From Candidatus Sysuiplasma superficiale (GTDB lineage Archaea; Thermoplasmatota; Thermoplasmata; Sysuiplasmatales; Sysuiplasmataceae): DNA of 64,000 nucleotides. The first letter of the stretch is position 1. The number at the start of each line of letters is the position of its first letter. The DNA lies in contig JAGVSJ010000010.1 in the NCBI GenBank assembly GCA_019720975.1, positions 1-64,000 of the forward strand, read 5' to 3'. Below are positions 10,496 to 20,067 of this stretch, one piece after another. Both the position numbers and the translations under genes were made by a program. The notes beneath the pieces are model-generated. The model saw only the letters and a list, made by a program, of their open reading frames with translations. It searched no databases and had not been told where the DNA came from.

Positions 10496-11452
10496 TCAGC
10501 CAGCCCAGGAGTCTATCTCAACGACCTCATTGTTTGCCGGTATATTTCCTCTGTGGAGCATTCTTATGTTTGTTCCCTTGAGAGCGTAGCCTCTTTTCCT
10601 CAGTATATCGAATGTCCTGTAGTTTCCAGTGTAAAAACGAATGTTCATCCTGTCTCTGTCCTCCTCCAGTGCCACTCCTTCGCTGGCAGACATGAGATTG
10701 TTTATGTCACCGGACCCCGCGGATGGAGAGGCGACCAGCAGCCTTATAGATGCGTTTGTGGATCCGTCAGATGTGCTGTATGTGTAGACGAGCGAGAAGC
10801 CAACAACACTCTCATCCCTCAGGAGGAAAAGGGTCTCTCCCGTCCCGTGCTTCATTGAATAATAAACCTCATTTGAGTAATCGAGACCATGCAGAGACAG
10901 CTCGGAGAGCAGTCTGACAGAACTGAGGGCCTTTTCAGCCCCGAGTTCCCCGTAGTTCAGGACCTTTCCTGTGGTATGCAGGTCACTTACATTCCTGTCG
11001 CGGCCCGTCAAGGGCTTTTCCATCAGATAAGTCACTCTATCCGGTGCAAATCCAAGATTTGAATACAGGACAACATTCTTGAGGGTCTCCGGCATGGTTT
11101 CAAGACCGATGATTTCGCACCCCTTCGACTGAAGATATGAGAGAGCTACCGATATCAGCTGTTTTCCGATACCAGAATTCTGAAAATTGGGCATAACCTC
11201 GACCGGACCGAACCAGCCAACTTTTCCCCATACATGGCAGAAGATGTCGCCTACGACCCTGCCATCAACCTCGGCAACAATGCAACCTTCCGGTTCCTTG
11301 TCCATGTAAAACTCGATATTCTTCCTACTCCGCTTCGGTACCTGAAAGTTCTGCCTGAACTCCTTTGAATAAAGATCTGACCATGCGCTCTGGCCTACTG
11401 ACCTCACCTCCTCGATATCGTCAGCTCTCATGGTCCTCACGCTTACTGTCAT
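10496..11452 (-). CDS. Protein with one or two GNAT acetyltransferase domains
   Basis: VEVMPNFQNSGIGKQLISVALSYLQSKGCEIIGLETMPETLKNVVLYSNLGF; start placed at MTVSVRTM because the longer ORF overlaps larB. Confidence 0.85.
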   Translation of the reverse strand: MTVSVRTMRADDIEEVRSVGQSAWSDLYSKEFRQNFQVPKRSRKNIEFYMDKEPEGCIVAEVDGRVVGDIFCHVWGKVGWFGPVEVMPNFQNSGIGKQLISVALSYLQSKGCEIIGLETMPETLKNVVLYSNLGFAPDRVTYLMEKPLTGRDRNVSDLHTTGKVLNYGELGAEKALSSVRLLSELSLHGLDYSNEVYYSMKHGTGETLFLLRDESVVGFSLVYTYSTSDGSTNASIRLLVASPSAGSGDINNLMSASEGVALEEDRDRMNIRFYTGNYRTFDILRKRGYALKGTNIRMLHRGNIPANNEVVEIDSWAG

Positions 11453-11571
11453 TTTTCTTGAAAAGAGCCTCATCAGAATGCTCTCCGGTCCTGACTGTAA
11501 TTGCTTTACATAAATAAACAGCTTTTCCGCTCCGCCACAGTCCCACTGCTGATAAGTGGGCTCACATGAGC

Positions 11572-12339
11572 CTAGTTCCTGCATGTCAGTCCGAGGATCG
11601 CTACGGCTGAGGCTGCGGCTCCAACCCCGTTGTCGATGTTCACTACCGACAGGCCAGGTATGCAGGACTGCAACATTGAGTGGAGTGCGGCCGATCCGTC
11701 GCCCCCCGCACCGTAACCGGCAGAAACAGGTACGCCTATCACGGGTATGGAAAGCAGGGATGCCATTACTGAGGCAAGAGCTCCTTCCATTCCAGCGAAG
11801 ACAATTGCGATTCCATAGTCACCGTTCTGTATCCGCCGTGCCGCCTCTATAGAGCGATGCAATCCCGCTATGCCACAGTCAAAGAAATTATCGTATGCGT
11901 ACCCAAGTATCTCGAGGATTGCTGATGTTTCGGATGCGACCCGAATATCTGCCGAACCTCCTGTGACTATTGCCGCCTTTTTCGCACCGCGGTGGCTCCT
12001 GATCTTCCATCCGGCCGGCCTGACGAAGAAGATTCTTCCGTCCTCATAGTAATGCATTTCACCCCGTTTGTGAATACTCTGTCTCATCAAATCTGTCAAC
12101 CTGCCTGCCCTTTCTGCGTCAATTCTTGAAATTATTACCGGCTCGCCGGATTTCACCACACCGCGGCATATGGACACAATCATGCTGTCGCTCTTTCCTG
12201 TCGACAGAACTATTTCCGGGAATCCCTTTCTTCTTTCTCTCGTGAAGTCGAATTTCACCGATTCTCCAATGTCAAGCGTGTATTTCGCCAGCTCCTTTCC
12301 TTCCTTCATTTTCGAATTCACCTGATTCAGTCTTCGCAC
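11572..12339 (-). CDS. larB: LarB-like nickel pincer cofactor biosynthesis protein (AIR carboxylase superfamily)
   Basis: AAIVTGGSADIRVASETSAILEILGY...DCGIAGLHR...AIVFAGMEGALASVMASLLSIPVIGVPVSAGYG. Confidence 0.88.
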   Translation of the reverse strand: MRRLNQVNSKMKEGKELAKYTLDIGESVKFDFTRERRKGFPEIVLSTGKSDSMIVSICRGVVKSGEPVIISRIDAERAGRLTDLMRQSIHKRGEMHYYEDGRIFFVRPAGWKIRSHRGAKKAAIVTGGSADIRVASETSAILEILGYAYDNFFDCGIAGLHRSIEAARRIQNGDYGIAIVFAGMEGALASVMASLLSIPVIGVPVSAGYGAGGDGSAALHSMLQSCIPGLSVVNIDNGVGAAASAVAILGLTCRN

Positions 12340-12380
12340 TGCGAAGGTTCATTCACTGTCTTCCTCAGCCACATCAAATA

Positions 12381-12478
12381 CGCCGAGGGGGAGATTTGAA
12401 CTCCCGTGGTGCGGAGCACCAGTGGCTTACCCGTCCATGACTCGAGGCCACCGCCTTACCGGGCTGAGCTACCTCGGC
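12381..12478 (-). tRNA. tRNA-Ser(CGA) with 13-nt intron at 12428-12440
   Basis: Acceptor GCCGAGG/CCTCGGC, long variable arm TGGTGC-TCC-GCACCA, T arm GGGAG-TTCAAAT-CTCCC, anticodon stem GTGGC/GCCAC; spliced loop CTCGAGA. Confidence 0.93.
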
Positions 12479-12532
12479 TTCAAAACAATGAACGGAAACA
12501 GGTTTAAAACACTGTTGCAGTTGTCACCAACT

Positions 12533-12742
12533 ATGAAGGTCAGGGTTGAAGTGTTCGGGCGCTCTAAATCGGAAAGCGAGTTCGTTGTGTCTCCGGAAGA
12601 GACAGTGCAGGATCTGATGAGGAGGTTGAATATAGCGCCTGACGCTGTTGTGGTCTTCAGGAACGGTGAACCCGTGCCTGTAGATGAGGGATTGAGCGAG
12701 GGAGACGTTCTGACCTTCATCGAGGCAGCGAGCGGCGGCTGA
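12533..12742 (+). CDS. Small ubiquitin-fold (SAMP/MoaD/ThiS-like) protein ending in GG
   Basis: MKVRVEVFGRSKSESEFVV...VVFRNGEPVPVDEGLSEGDVLTFIEAASGG; upstream ORF start lies inside tRNA so ATG 12533 chosen. Confidence 0.85.
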   Translation: MKVRVEVFGRSKSESEFVVSPEETVQDLMRRLNIAPDAVVVFRNGEPVPVDEGLSEGDVLTFIEAASGG

Positions 12743-13070
12743 AGCTGCAATTCCGTTATCCAGCTTCAGGATATGTGTCTGTTCTGCTTCGGTTTCTCCG
12801 CAGGCCTTCTTTGCCCCGCCTATCAGTTGATAGGCATCTCCCCCCGAGCGGGAGAGATCGGACAGCGTCGCTGCCACACAGAGCGCGCCATCATTCCGCT
12901 TTGTCAGATGGCAACACTCAAGGGACCCTCTTTCCGATTTTTCCGGCAGATGAGCTGAATCCATCCACCGATACCATCGCATTTCATTCCAGTATGGTCG
13001 GGAACCCTTCCACATCCGGAGTCACAATGGCGATGTAAAATTCCGGACATTCATTATTTGTATAAGTGGA

Positions 13071-13943
13071 TTGCTGCAGAAAGGCGCGGCAAAGAGAAGG
13101 ATAGGTTTGGGAATCAAGAAAGTCGGCTTTCAGGGGGAGCATGGAGCGTTCAGCGAAAAGGCTGCATTGGGGTATTTTGGAAACGAAATAGAAGCTGTAC
13201 CATGCCTTACTGTAGGAGACGTCTTTGAAAAGATATCGACGGGCGAAATTGATTTCGGCGCGGTACCTGTGGAGAATACTATCGGAGGCAACATCTATGA
13301 GACTTACGACTCGCTTGCGGAGGGAAATGCAACCGTTATCGGTGAAATCTTTCTTAAGATAGAGCACAGTCTCATTGGCTTCCCCGGCACGTCGATCAGT
13401 GATTTGAGGCATATATACTCGCACCCACAGGCGATAGAGCAGTGCAGAGAGTTTCTCAACGGTTTGAATGCCAGAAAGGTAAGCGTTTATGACACCGCAG
13501 GCGCTGTCAGGAAAATAAAGGAAGAGGGTATCAGGGATTCGGCCGCAATCGCAGATGCATCAGTGGCAGCTGCATACGGTCTCGATGTACTCAGGAAGGG
13601 AATTGAAGGAAGAGGCCCGAACCTGACCAGGTTTCTGATAGTTTCGAAGAAGCAGTCGGTTGCGGGACCCGAGGGGGAACCTGCAAAGACGTCGTTGTGC
13701 TTTGCGGTTAAGCATTCGCCCGGATCACTGTACAGGGCAATCAGGCCGTTTGCAGAGAGAAAGATCAACCTGACGAAGATAGAATCGAGGCCCAGGAATT
13801 CGTCGCCATGGGAATACTATTTCTTCCTCGATTTTGAAGGGAGTATCGGTCTGGAAGAATGCGCAAAGGCCGTTGCAGAGATGCGTGCGGAAGCGGAATA
13901 TGTGAAGATTCTCGGCTCATACAGAAGAGGAGAAGTGAAGTGA
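13071..13943 (+). CDS. pheA: Prephenate dehydratase with ACT domain
   Basis: VGFQGEHGAFSEKAAL, VPVENTIGGNIYETYDSL, IESRPRNSSPWEYYFFLDFEG. Confidence 0.95.
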   Translation: MLQKGAAKRRIGLGIKKVGFQGEHGAFSEKAALGYFGNEIEAVPCLTVGDVFEKISTGEIDFGAVPVENTIGGNIYETYDSLAEGNATVIGEIFLKIEHSLIGFPGTSISDLRHIYSHPQAIEQCREFLNGLNARKVSVYDTAGAVRKIKEEGIRDSAAIADASVAAAYGLDVLRKGIEGRGPNLTRFLIVSKKQSVAGPEGEPAKTSLCFAVKHSPGSLYRAIRPFAERKINLTKIESRPRNSSPWEYYFFLDFEGSIGLEECAKAVAEMRAEAEYVKILGSYRRGEVK

Positions 13944-14378
13944 TGTATCACCTTCGAATGGAAGAGATAACTTCACGGTGAGAGAAGTGAGTTTTACGGT
14001 TGCTCTTCTTACATTTCTGCCTTCCTAGCTTGTGCGAAATGCAGCAATGATGAATGACCATCCCCAAACTGCTGCCCAGTGCAATTTTGAGTGAAGGATT
14101 GCAATCGTTTCCCGTGGTTTCTGATTCAGTAAGATTTATTAATCATGACATATTCTGTCATTCCAATGAAGGCAACTGCGGACCAAATGGATGTTTTCTC
14201 GTCTCTGTCTGCAGCCTTGCTCTTGTTGAACTGAAAACATCATCTCTCACGGGATGATAGTTTCTGCATTGTTTCTGGTGGTTTTTTTGGAAAGAGCACG
14301 TAGTATTTATTGGGAAAGTGTGCGTGGATTTGCGAACCGTCCATCCAGGATGGCGATGATTGACCGTGAGGTCAAAGA

Positions 14379-15542
14379 TTGCCGCGGGGTTCGATAGCGA
14401 TGAGCAGCGGCAGGTTCATTTCAATCATGGATACTACGCTGAGGGATGGCGAACAGACACCGGGCATCTCATTCACACCCGCCCAGAAACTCCAGATTGC
14501 TGAGAGACTGGACAGACTCGGCGTAGATGTCATAGAGTCCGGATTCCCCGTCACTTCGGACGGTGAGGCAACAGCTGTGCGCGAAATAGCCGCTTCCGGT
14601 CTTTCCTCAGAAGTATCCTGTCTGGCCAGAGCTGAAAAGAGGGATGTGGAGATAGCGGCAAACTGCGGAGTCGGCAGAGTCCATGTCTTCATTGCCACTT
14701 CAGATATACACCTCAGGGATAAGCTGCAAATCTCGAGAGACGAAATGATCAGACGGGCCCGGGAAACTGTCGAATTTGCCACCGAGCTTGGACTCTTCGT
14801 TGAGTTTTCTGCCGAGGATTCCACCAGGACAAGTCTTGAAGACCTCCATGAAGTTGCGTGCGCAGTTAGAGACGCAGGTGCCAGGATATTCGACATTGCC
14901 GATACAGTAGGAATAGCAAGTCCGGATGCCATCAGATCGTATGTGGCCGGCATTTCTGATACAGGAATGGCAATCAGCGTTCATTGCCATGACGACCTGG
15001 GTCTCGCAGTTGCAAACAGTCTTGCAGCTGTAAATGCAGGCGCGTCGCAGGTCCATGTAACGGTGAACGGCATAGGTGAGAGGGCGGGAAACACTTCCCT
15101 TGAGGAATTTGCCATTGCATCAGAGCTGCTCTACGGTTTCAACACGCACGTCAGAAAGGAAATGATCTATGAAACATGCAGCTTTGTGTCAAAGGTTACC
15201 GGCCTGCCCATTCCACGAAACAAGGCCATAACTGGAGAGAACGCGTTCGGGCACAAGTCAGGAATCCATACGCATGGAATAAGCAGGAACCCAATGACAT
15301 ACGAGCCATTCAGACCGGAGTTAGTCGGCCGGAAGCGGTGGCTGCAGGCCGGAAAACATTCAGGCAGACATGGGATAAGCATTCAGCTGAGGTGCATGAA
15401 CATTTCGCTGAAACAGGAAGAACTTGACTGGGTTGTGAAGATGGTAAAACAGAACGGAGATCAGGGAAAGATCACGACGGATGAAGAACTGCAGAGGCTT
15501 GCATTTAAGGCGATTCAGACTTCGGGTGTCAGGGGTAAATGA
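14379..15542 (+). CDS. Homocitrate/isopropylmalate synthase family protein (short form)
   Basis: IMDTTLRDGEQTPGISFTPAQKLQIAERLDRLGVDVIESGFP; GERAGNTSLEE; lacks long C-terminal regulatory domain. Confidence 0.92.
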   Translation: MPRGSIAMSSGRFISIMDTTLRDGEQTPGISFTPAQKLQIAERLDRLGVDVIESGFPVTSDGEATAVREIAASGLSSEVSCLARAEKRDVEIAANCGVGRVHVFIATSDIHLRDKLQISRDEMIRRARETVEFATELGLFVEFSAEDSTRTSLEDLHEVACAVRDAGARIFDIADTVGIASPDAIRSYVAGISDTGMAISVHCHDDLGLAVANSLAAVNAGASQVHVTVNGIGERAGNTSLEEFAIASELLYGFNTHVRKEMIYETCSFVSKVTGLPIPRNKAITGENAFGHKSGIHTHGISRNPMTYEPFRPELVGRKRWLQAGKHSGRHGISIQLRCMNISLKQEELDWVVKMVKQNGDQGKITTDEELQRLAFKAIQTSGVRGK

Positions 15543-15543
15543 T

Positions 15544-16863
15544 ATGGATTCCAGTCCGATGACTGTAACTGAGAAGATAATATCCCGTTCTGCACGCAGG
15601 AACGTCGTTGCAGGCGAAACGCTTGACGTCCTGCCGGTTGACCGCATGTACCTGAATGAGGTGGTCGCACCCCCATCAATACTGCACTTTTCACAGGATT
15701 TCGCTGACATATTCAGGCGCGCGGGAAGGGAACCTACAGTATTTGACAACAAAAGGATCGCATTCTTTGCAGATCACAGTGTTCCCTCATGCTCCGTGAA
15801 CGTGAGCAAAGGTATCGATATGATGAAGAGGTTCGCGAGAGCCAGCGATATAAAGATGTACAGGGAGGGAGACGGGATAGAGCATACTGTTGCGGCAGAG
15901 GAAGGCTTCGTCCTTCCCGGCCACATTGTTGTGGGAACAGATTCCCACACCTGCACCCAGGGGGCACTTGGAGCACTTGCATTTGGAATTGGTGCCACAG
16001 AGGCGAATTACGGCCTTGCTAACGGAGAACTTTATTCCTTCACTGTCCCGGAGAGCATAAGGTTCAATGTTCAGGGAGGATTGCAAAGAGGTGTTTATCC
16101 TAAAGATCTCATACTCCATGTTCTTGGCATGATGGGAGAGGACGGATGCTCACGAAAGGTTGCAGAATTCACCGGTGAATGTATCAGGAGCATGGACATA
16201 GACGGCAGATCCACGGTTTGCAATCTATCGGTTGAAATGGGTGCGCGGAGTGCAATAGTCGGCCCTGATGCCGTGACATTCAGCTTCATTGAAAGCGTAT
16301 TCAGAGAGAAGGCTGTTCCTTTGCCTGAAGACGCCTTCTCAAATGCAAGAAGCAGCGACAGTGACGCATCCTATGCCAAGACTGTGGAAATCGACGCGTC
16401 ATCCGTGGAGCCCACAGTTTCTCTGCCTCATTCACCGGCCAATTCGAAACCGGTTGGAGAGGTGAACGACGAGATCGACACGGTCTTCATCGGATCCTGT
16501 GCGAATGCCAGAAGGAGCGATCTTGAAGTTGCTGCGAGAATACTGAAGGGAAGAAAGGTGAACAGAAGGGTAAACCTGATAGTAATACCTGCCAGCAGAA
16601 AGGTTTACAACTGGGCCGCCGGCTCTGGAATACTCTCGATCCTTGCGGAGGCTGGCGCCAACATAGAGTCCTCGAACTGCGGCCCATGTTTCGGAAAACA
16701 TATGGGTGTCCTTGGACCCGGTGACAGATGCCTGAGCACCAGCAATCGCAACTACAGGGGAAGAATGGGTTCGGCAGAAGCTTCGATTTACCTGTCGTCA
16801 CCTGCAGTGGCAGCCGCTTCCGCAATCGAGGGGAGGATAACCGATCCACGGAAATATCTGTAG
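15544..16863 (+). CDS. 3-isopropylmalate dehydratase/homoaconitase large subunit
   Basis: VVGTDSHTCTQGALGALAFGIGATE; FIGSCANARRSDLEVAARIL; NCGPCFGKHMG. Confidence 0.95.
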   Translation: MDSSPMTVTEKIISRSARRNVVAGETLDVLPVDRMYLNEVVAPPSILHFSQDFADIFRRAGREPTVFDNKRIAFFADHSVPSCSVNVSKGIDMMKRFARASDIKMYREGDGIEHTVAAEEGFVLPGHIVVGTDSHTCTQGALGALAFGIGATEANYGLANGELYSFTVPESIRFNVQGGLQRGVYPKDLILHVLGMMGEDGCSRKVAEFTGECIRSMDIDGRSTVCNLSVEMGARSAIVGPDAVTFSFIESVFREKAVPLPEDAFSNARSSDSDASYAKTVEIDASSVEPTVSLPHSPANSKPVGEVNDEIDTVFIGSCANARRSDLEVAARILKGRKVNRRVNLIVIPASRKVYNWAAGSGILSILAEAGANIESSNCGPCFGKHMGVLGPGDRCLSTSNRNYRGRMGSAEASIYLSSPAVAAASAIEGRITDPRKYL

Positions 16864-16873
16864 GTGAGTCAAA

Positions 16874-17386
16874 ATGATAATAGATGGGACCATAGTCAGA
16901 AAATTCGGAGACAGCATAAACACGGACTACATCATACCTGCATACCTCCTTCAGGAAAGCTGGGATGACAGGTTCTTCGCCGCACATGCGTTTGAAAAGT
17001 TTGATCCTGAATTTACAGCCAGATGCTCAAAACAGGTGAATAATATTGTTGTTGCGGGCAGGAATTTCGGATGCGGGAGTTCAAGGGAGCAGGCTGTCTA
17101 TGCGCTCAAATTTAACAATGTGGCCGCCATCATCGCACTTTCATACCCTGATATATTCTACAGGAACTCCCTGAATAACGGGCTACCGCTGTTCAGGGTG
17201 GAGGATGTCTCATTGCTGTCTGAGGGGGATGAGGTTACCATCAATACGGAGACCGGAACTGTTCACGACCGCACAGGCGGTACAGAAATCATGCTGTCAG
17301 ACACAGCGGAGGAACTCGAAGCCGTTGGGAGGGGAGGTACCCTCGGGTTCGCAAGGAACAGGCTTCTCGGCAGACTTATTCAATGA
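16874..17386 (+). CDS. 3-isopropylmalate dehydratase/homoaconitase small subunit
   Basis: GDSINTDYIIPAYL; NNIVVAGRNFGCGSSREQAVYALKF. Confidence 0.95.
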   Translation: MIIDGTIVRKFGDSINTDYIIPAYLLQESWDDRFFAAHAFEKFDPEFTARCSKQVNNIVVAGRNFGCGSSREQAVYALKFNNVAAIIALSYPDIFYRNSLNNGLPLFRVEDVSLLSEGDEVTINTETGTVHDRTGGTEIMLSDTAEELEAVGRGGTLGFARNRLLGRLIQ

Positions 17387-17401
17387 GGGGAGTGCGTCGC
17401 G

Positions 17402-18433
17402 GTGGATTTCAGAATTGCCCTCATCGAGGGAGACGGGGTCGGCCCCGAAGTCATATCAGCCGCGAGGGCAGTGATGGATACTGCATCAAAGGCTTACGGT
17501 TTCGGCTTACATTTCGAGAAGTTGAGGGCAGGCGATGGTGCTCTTTCGGAGGTGGGAAGCGCCCTTCCCGAGTCCACAAGGAGCAAACTCTATGAATGCC
17601 ACAGCTGCCTGAAGGGGCCGGTGGGCAGGACTGCGTCGGATGTCATAGTCCGCCTCAGACGTGAATTGGATCTTTTTGCAAACATAAGGCCGGCAAAGAC
17701 AATAGGCACTCCTTCCTCCTCAGTCGGCGAGGTAGACATGGTGATAGTGAGAGAGAACACGGAGGATCTGTACACAGGAATGGAATTTGAACTGGCAGAT
17801 GGCGCTGTCGCAATGAAGGTTATAACAGCGCATGCGAGCAGAAGGATCGCCGAGTACGCCGCACGACTTGCACTTTCGCGAAACAGGGAGAGGAAGATCA
17901 CATGTGTTCAGAAATCAAATGTTCTGCATCTCACGGATGGGCTGTTTGCAAGGACATGCAGGGAGACTGTATCCTCCTATCCGGACATCAGGTATGAGGA
18001 AATGCTCGTTGATGCAGCTGCAATGAACATAGTTCGCAGACCGTCTTCGTTCGACGTGATTGTCACTGAGAATCTTTACGGAGACATCCTTTCTGACGAG
18101 GCTGCAGAGATTGCCGGGGGCATAGGTCTTTCACCGTCCGCCAATATCGGGGAACGCTATTCAATTTTTGAACCGGTGCACGGAGCCGCTTTCGACATCG
18201 CCGGAAGTAATACAGTCAATCCGACTGCAGCCATTCTTTCCGGAGCGATGATGATCAGGTATCTTGGAGAGATTTACGGCGGTTCAGATTGCATCGAGGC
18301 AGCGAATGCGATTGAGGTCGCTGTGAAGAACTGTATTGTATCAGGAAAAAGGACTGCCGATCTTGGAGGGAATTGTTCGACCTCAGAATTCGGCAGGAAT
18401 GTTGCGATGCTGATCCGCAATGGCAGTCGGTAG
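17402..18433 (+). CDS. Isopropylmalate/homoisocitrate dehydrogenase
   Basis: GTG start; IALIEGDGVGPEV; VIVRENTEDLYTGMEF; VTENLYGDILSDEAAEIAGGIGLSPSANIG. Confidence 0.95.
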   Translation: MDFRIALIEGDGVGPEVISAARAVMDTASKAYGFGLHFEKLRAGDGALSEVGSALPESTRSKLYECHSCLKGPVGRTASDVIVRLRRELDLFANIRPAKTIGTPSSSVGEVDMVIVRENTEDLYTGMEFELADGAVAMKVITAHASRRIAEYAARLALSRNRERKITCVQKSNVLHLTDGLFARTCRETVSSYPDIRYEEMLVDAAAMNIVRRPSSFDVIVTENLYGDILSDEAAEIAGGIGLSPSANIGERYSIFEPVHGAAFDIAGSNTVNPTAAILSGAMMIRYLGEIYGGSDCIEAANAIEVAVKNCIVSGKRTADLGGNCSTSEFGRNVAMLIRNGSR

Positions 18434-18482
18434 CACTGGCGAAATTTAACGCCCCACGCTTCCCACCAGATCAGCTCTGTCT

Positions 18483-18857
18483 TCAATGGTGCATCCATGC
18501 TTCTGTCGGAAGCTCGTCGTACACATTTCCTGTCTCGGTGGCCTTCTCTTTTCTCGATAGTATGTTCCTGATCTGATTGACGTTCAGTTCCCAGTAATAG
18601 ATGCGCCACAGTCTGCCGTTGGGCAACAGAGATTCCTCCCAGGCGCTCGAAAGTATTCCGGCGTCGTGAAGTGAGTAGAACATCTTCCTGTCCTCGGGAT
18701 CCAGTGCATTGTCAATGACCTGAAGATCGAAACCGAAATATGACATAACCATCTCAGCCAGCCCTGTCGCCTCTTCCGCATTTTTGCCGAGCTTCATTCG
18801 TATGGCTTCTGCCAGTGTCTCGACATCGACAAGATTGAGTTGAGCAGAATCTGTCAT
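18483..18857 (-). CDS. Conserved hypothetical protein, possible winged-helix with TFE-like tail
   Basis: KMFYSLHDAGILSSAWEESLLPNGRLWRIYYWELNVNQIRNIL. Confidence 0.7.
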   Translation of the reverse strand: MTDSAQLNLVDVETLAEAIRMKLGKNAEEATGLAEMVMSYFGFDLQVIDNALDPEDRKMFYSLHDAGILSSAWEESLLPNGRLWRIYYWELNVNQIRNILSRKEKATETGNVYDELPTEAWMHH

Positions 18858-18930
18858 ACCCGATTGGACCTCCAGTTACCTTAGCATAAACAAGGAATTA
18901 AACCTGCTTACTCCGTACCCCGTCCTTGAC

Positions 18931-20067
18931 ATGAAGGGAAAAGGTGTTCCGAAGGTCGGCCTGATTGTCAATCCCATTGCCGGGATCGGTGGTGCAAAAG
19001 CTCTCAAAGGAAGTGACGGCCAGCTCGCAGACCGCGCAATTTGTCTCGGCGCAAAACCTTCAGCTGTAAGAAGGGCAGCCACCGCCCTTCAATCCTTGAG
19101 GGGACGGTTTGTGGAATCCGGGGCAGAGCCGCCTGAAATACTAACCTGCTTTGGTACTATGGGTCAGACTTCATTGCTCATTTCAGAATACGGTAACTGG
19201 CATGCCGTCTATTCGCATGAATCATCGAAATCCGCGGCATTGGACACAGAGATCGCTGCGGGATGCATAGAGTCCCTTGGGGCGGAGATGATAATATTTG
19301 CAGGAGGGGATGGAACGCTCAGGGATGTGCAGAAGGGACTCAGGCTTGACACCCCCGTGCTTGGGATTCCATGCGGCGTAAAAATGTACTCCGGCGTCTT
19401 CATCGAAAGACCTGAAATTCTGGGCGCCGCATTTCAGGAATACGTGGAGTCCGGATACGCCACCTACTCGAGGGCGATGCTTGATTATGAAGCCCAGGAC
19501 ACTCCGTCCGGAATGAGATCTTTCGGGCAGGTCAGGACACCTTCCGTCAGATCTCTTCAGAATTCGAAAGAAGTGATCGAGGAGGAAGAGGATTACAGAG
19601 GGGAAATTGCGGATTATTTTGTCGAAAGGATGGAAACGTCAAAGCATTACATCTTCGGGACAGGCTCAACAGTAAAGGAGATAGTCAGGAGACTGGGGAA
19701 AGTTACAAATTTTCTCGGTGTCGACATTTTCAGGGGAAGGACGCTCCTGAAGGAGGATGCCACGGACTCTGACATCAACGCTCTTTTCGAGAAGACTGCA
19801 CCCGAAGACATATACATTGTTGTCACACCTCTGGGTGGAAACGGTTTCATCTTTGGACGGGGGAATCAGCAAATCACATCCGGTGCGCTCAGAAAGATAC
19901 CACGGGAGAACGTTATCATCGTGAGCCCTCCCGGCAAGCTGAGATCCATTGACGCAGTCAGGACGGATACAGGTGATGAAGAGCTGGACAGAAAATTCGG
20001 CGGCATTGTAGAAGTAATAAAGGGATACAACATCAGGGCACTTGTGAAATCCAATCCGGAGGTGTGA
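18931..20067 (+). CDS. ATP-NAD kinase family protein
   Basis: VGLIVNPIAGIGG; IIFAGGDGTLRDV; GTGSTVKEI. Confidence 0.88.
   Translation: MKGKGVPKVGLIVNPIAGIGGAKALKGSDGQLADRAICLGAKPSAVRRAATALQSLRGRFVESGAEPPEILTCFGTMGQTSLLISEYGNWHAVYSHESSKSAALDTEIAAGCIESLGAEMIIFAGGDGTLRDVQKGLRLDTPVLGIPCGVKMYSGVFIERPEILGAAFQEYVESGYATYSRAMLDYEAQDTPSGMRSFGQVRTPSVRSLQNSKEVIEEEEDYRGEIADYFVERMETSKHYIFGTGSTVKEIVRRLGKVTNFLGVDIFRGRTLLKEDATDSDINALFEKTAPEDIYIVVTPLGGNGFIFGRGNQQITSGALRKIPRENVIIVSPPGKLRSIDAVRTDTGDEELDRKFGGIVEVIKGYNIRALVKSNPEV

Noticed and set aside
12422-12742. 106-aa ORF starting inside the tRNA-Ser gene
   Set aside because: The N-terminal 37 codons translate tRNA sequence; the conserved beta-grasp protein starts at ATG 12533.
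14045-14130. ATGATGA and CTGA motifs before the synthase gene suggesting a C/D box sRNA
   Set aside because: No recognisable C'/D' pair and no terminal stem; motifs are short enough to occur by chance.
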